From: Gordionus sp. m RMFG-2023
Taxonomy: Eukaryota; Nematomorpha; Gordioida; Chordodea; Parachordodidae
Reading direction: 5' to 3'
Length of the DNA stretch: 64,000 nucleotides
Assembly: GCF_954871325.1 (NCBI RefSeq)
Contig: NC_088778.1
Location: 7,845,743-7,909,742 of the forward strand
The position numbers and the translations under genes are program-made. Below the pieces are notes generated by a model. It was not told the origin of the DNA. It worked only from the letters and a program-made list of their open reading frames with translations, and ran no database searches. Numbering within the stretch: the stretch's first letter is position 1; every line of letters starts with the position of its first letter. Positions 63,426-64,000 of the stretch are shown one piece after another.

Positions 63426-63631
63426 GCACTATATATACACGAAACCTTGGTTTAAATAATAGAATCAGTGCTTTCAATTATTCAGCCAAATTTCACGAAG
63501 ATCTTATAAAGATATATATTCTAAAAATGGTAAAAATCATAAATCCCCCCTCCAACTCTTGGACAAATTTCCTGGACATGCTGGCTCCCGATTACGGTTT
63601 AGCAAAAATAAAAATTTGGCTGCCTTCCTAA
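63426..63631 (+). CDS. Possible exon of an unidentified gene at the window edge
   Basis: A strong acceptor (pyrimidine tract, then ccaattacag at 63416-63425) opens a frame reading TIYTRNLGLNNRISAFNY, then SAKFHEDLIKIYILKM. A donor-like aaaatg|gtaaaa ends it at 63529; without splicing the frame continues to TAA at 63631. It needs an incoming one-base split codon. A 26-bp stretch at about 63274-63299 between an acceptor-like gaatag and a donor gag|gtaaaat fits that phase (TTLLSAKR). No family was recognised, and no further exon is visible to the right. Confidence 0.3.
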
Positions 63632-64000
63632 ATCCCTCTTCAAAGCTAGAGAAGCGAAAGTGATTAGTTTTTTATTTTAATATATGGCAAAATAATATGG
63701 GATGACCTTCCTTTCCTAATTTGACCAAAATAAATTCCTTATTCATGAATTGGTCTGATTAGACGAGCAACAATATTGCAAAAATTTTTACCCTTTATTG
63801 TATAAATTTTTTAACTCTCATTTTCATTACTTTCTACTAATTGGAATAAGCTTTTTTAAAAATTATTTTATAAAAAAAATATTTTTGCTAATAAGCTTGC
63901 TTTGTGCTTTTCTCGTTATTCTAATATTATATAAAAAAAAATTTATATAAAATTCAGATATTTTTAAAATCATTAAATATAAGTATAACTATAAATAAAT

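Overview
The window is very AT-rich eukaryotic DNA. It has spliced genes with introns from about 40 bp to several kb and a dense load of small DNA transposons. The recognisable host genes are an EGLN/HIF prolyl hydroxylase, a TMEM179 tetraspan protein, an SLC35A/senju-like nucleotide-sugar transporter and a SERTA-domain protein. Together these point to an invertebrate animal, probably bilaterian. The sequence does not fix the phylum.

Host genes, left to right. 1458-3727 (+) is a four-exon HIF prolyl hydroxylase of 219 aa. 6626-11619 (-) is a four-exon TMEM179-like membrane protein of about 438 aa; its exons 2 and 3 (9701-9841, 8839-8938) were found by reading splice sites and are too short for an ORF scan. 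12037-12211 and 13129-13236 (-) are two coding-looking exons of unidentified gene(s). 17983-22691 (+) is a six-exon Golgi-type nucleotide-sugar transporter of 439 aa whose exon phases join exactly. A 66-aa single-membrane-span ORF follows at 22788. 42457-44028 (-) is an intronless SERTA-domain protein of 523 aa. A further exon-like stretch sits near the right edge (63426). Low-confidence small ORFs are at 23653 (+) and 32360 (-).

The rest is mostly repeats. hAT DNA transposons dominate: short non-autonomous copies with terminal inverted repeats (TIRs) and 8-bp target duplications (5318-6057, 9919-10058, 12882-12971, 18813-19076, 24130-24247, 33350-33565, 41143-41459, 44114-45108, 46130-46347), and longer relics with recognisable transposase pieces (14660-16085, 38560-40131, 57836-62755). 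57836-62755 is nested three deep: a hAT element split by a second hAT of another lineage, which is itself split by a small hAT MITE. Three same-strand fragments of a reverse-transcriptase retroelement tail (26535, 30415, 37860), a Mutator-like MITE with a tRNA-like Pol III promoter inside the hydroxylase gene, a degenerate ~260-bp tandem array (28050-29600) and several unnamed dispersed repeats make up much of the remainder. No intact transposase was seen, so the mobile elements here look dead or dependent on copies elsewhere.
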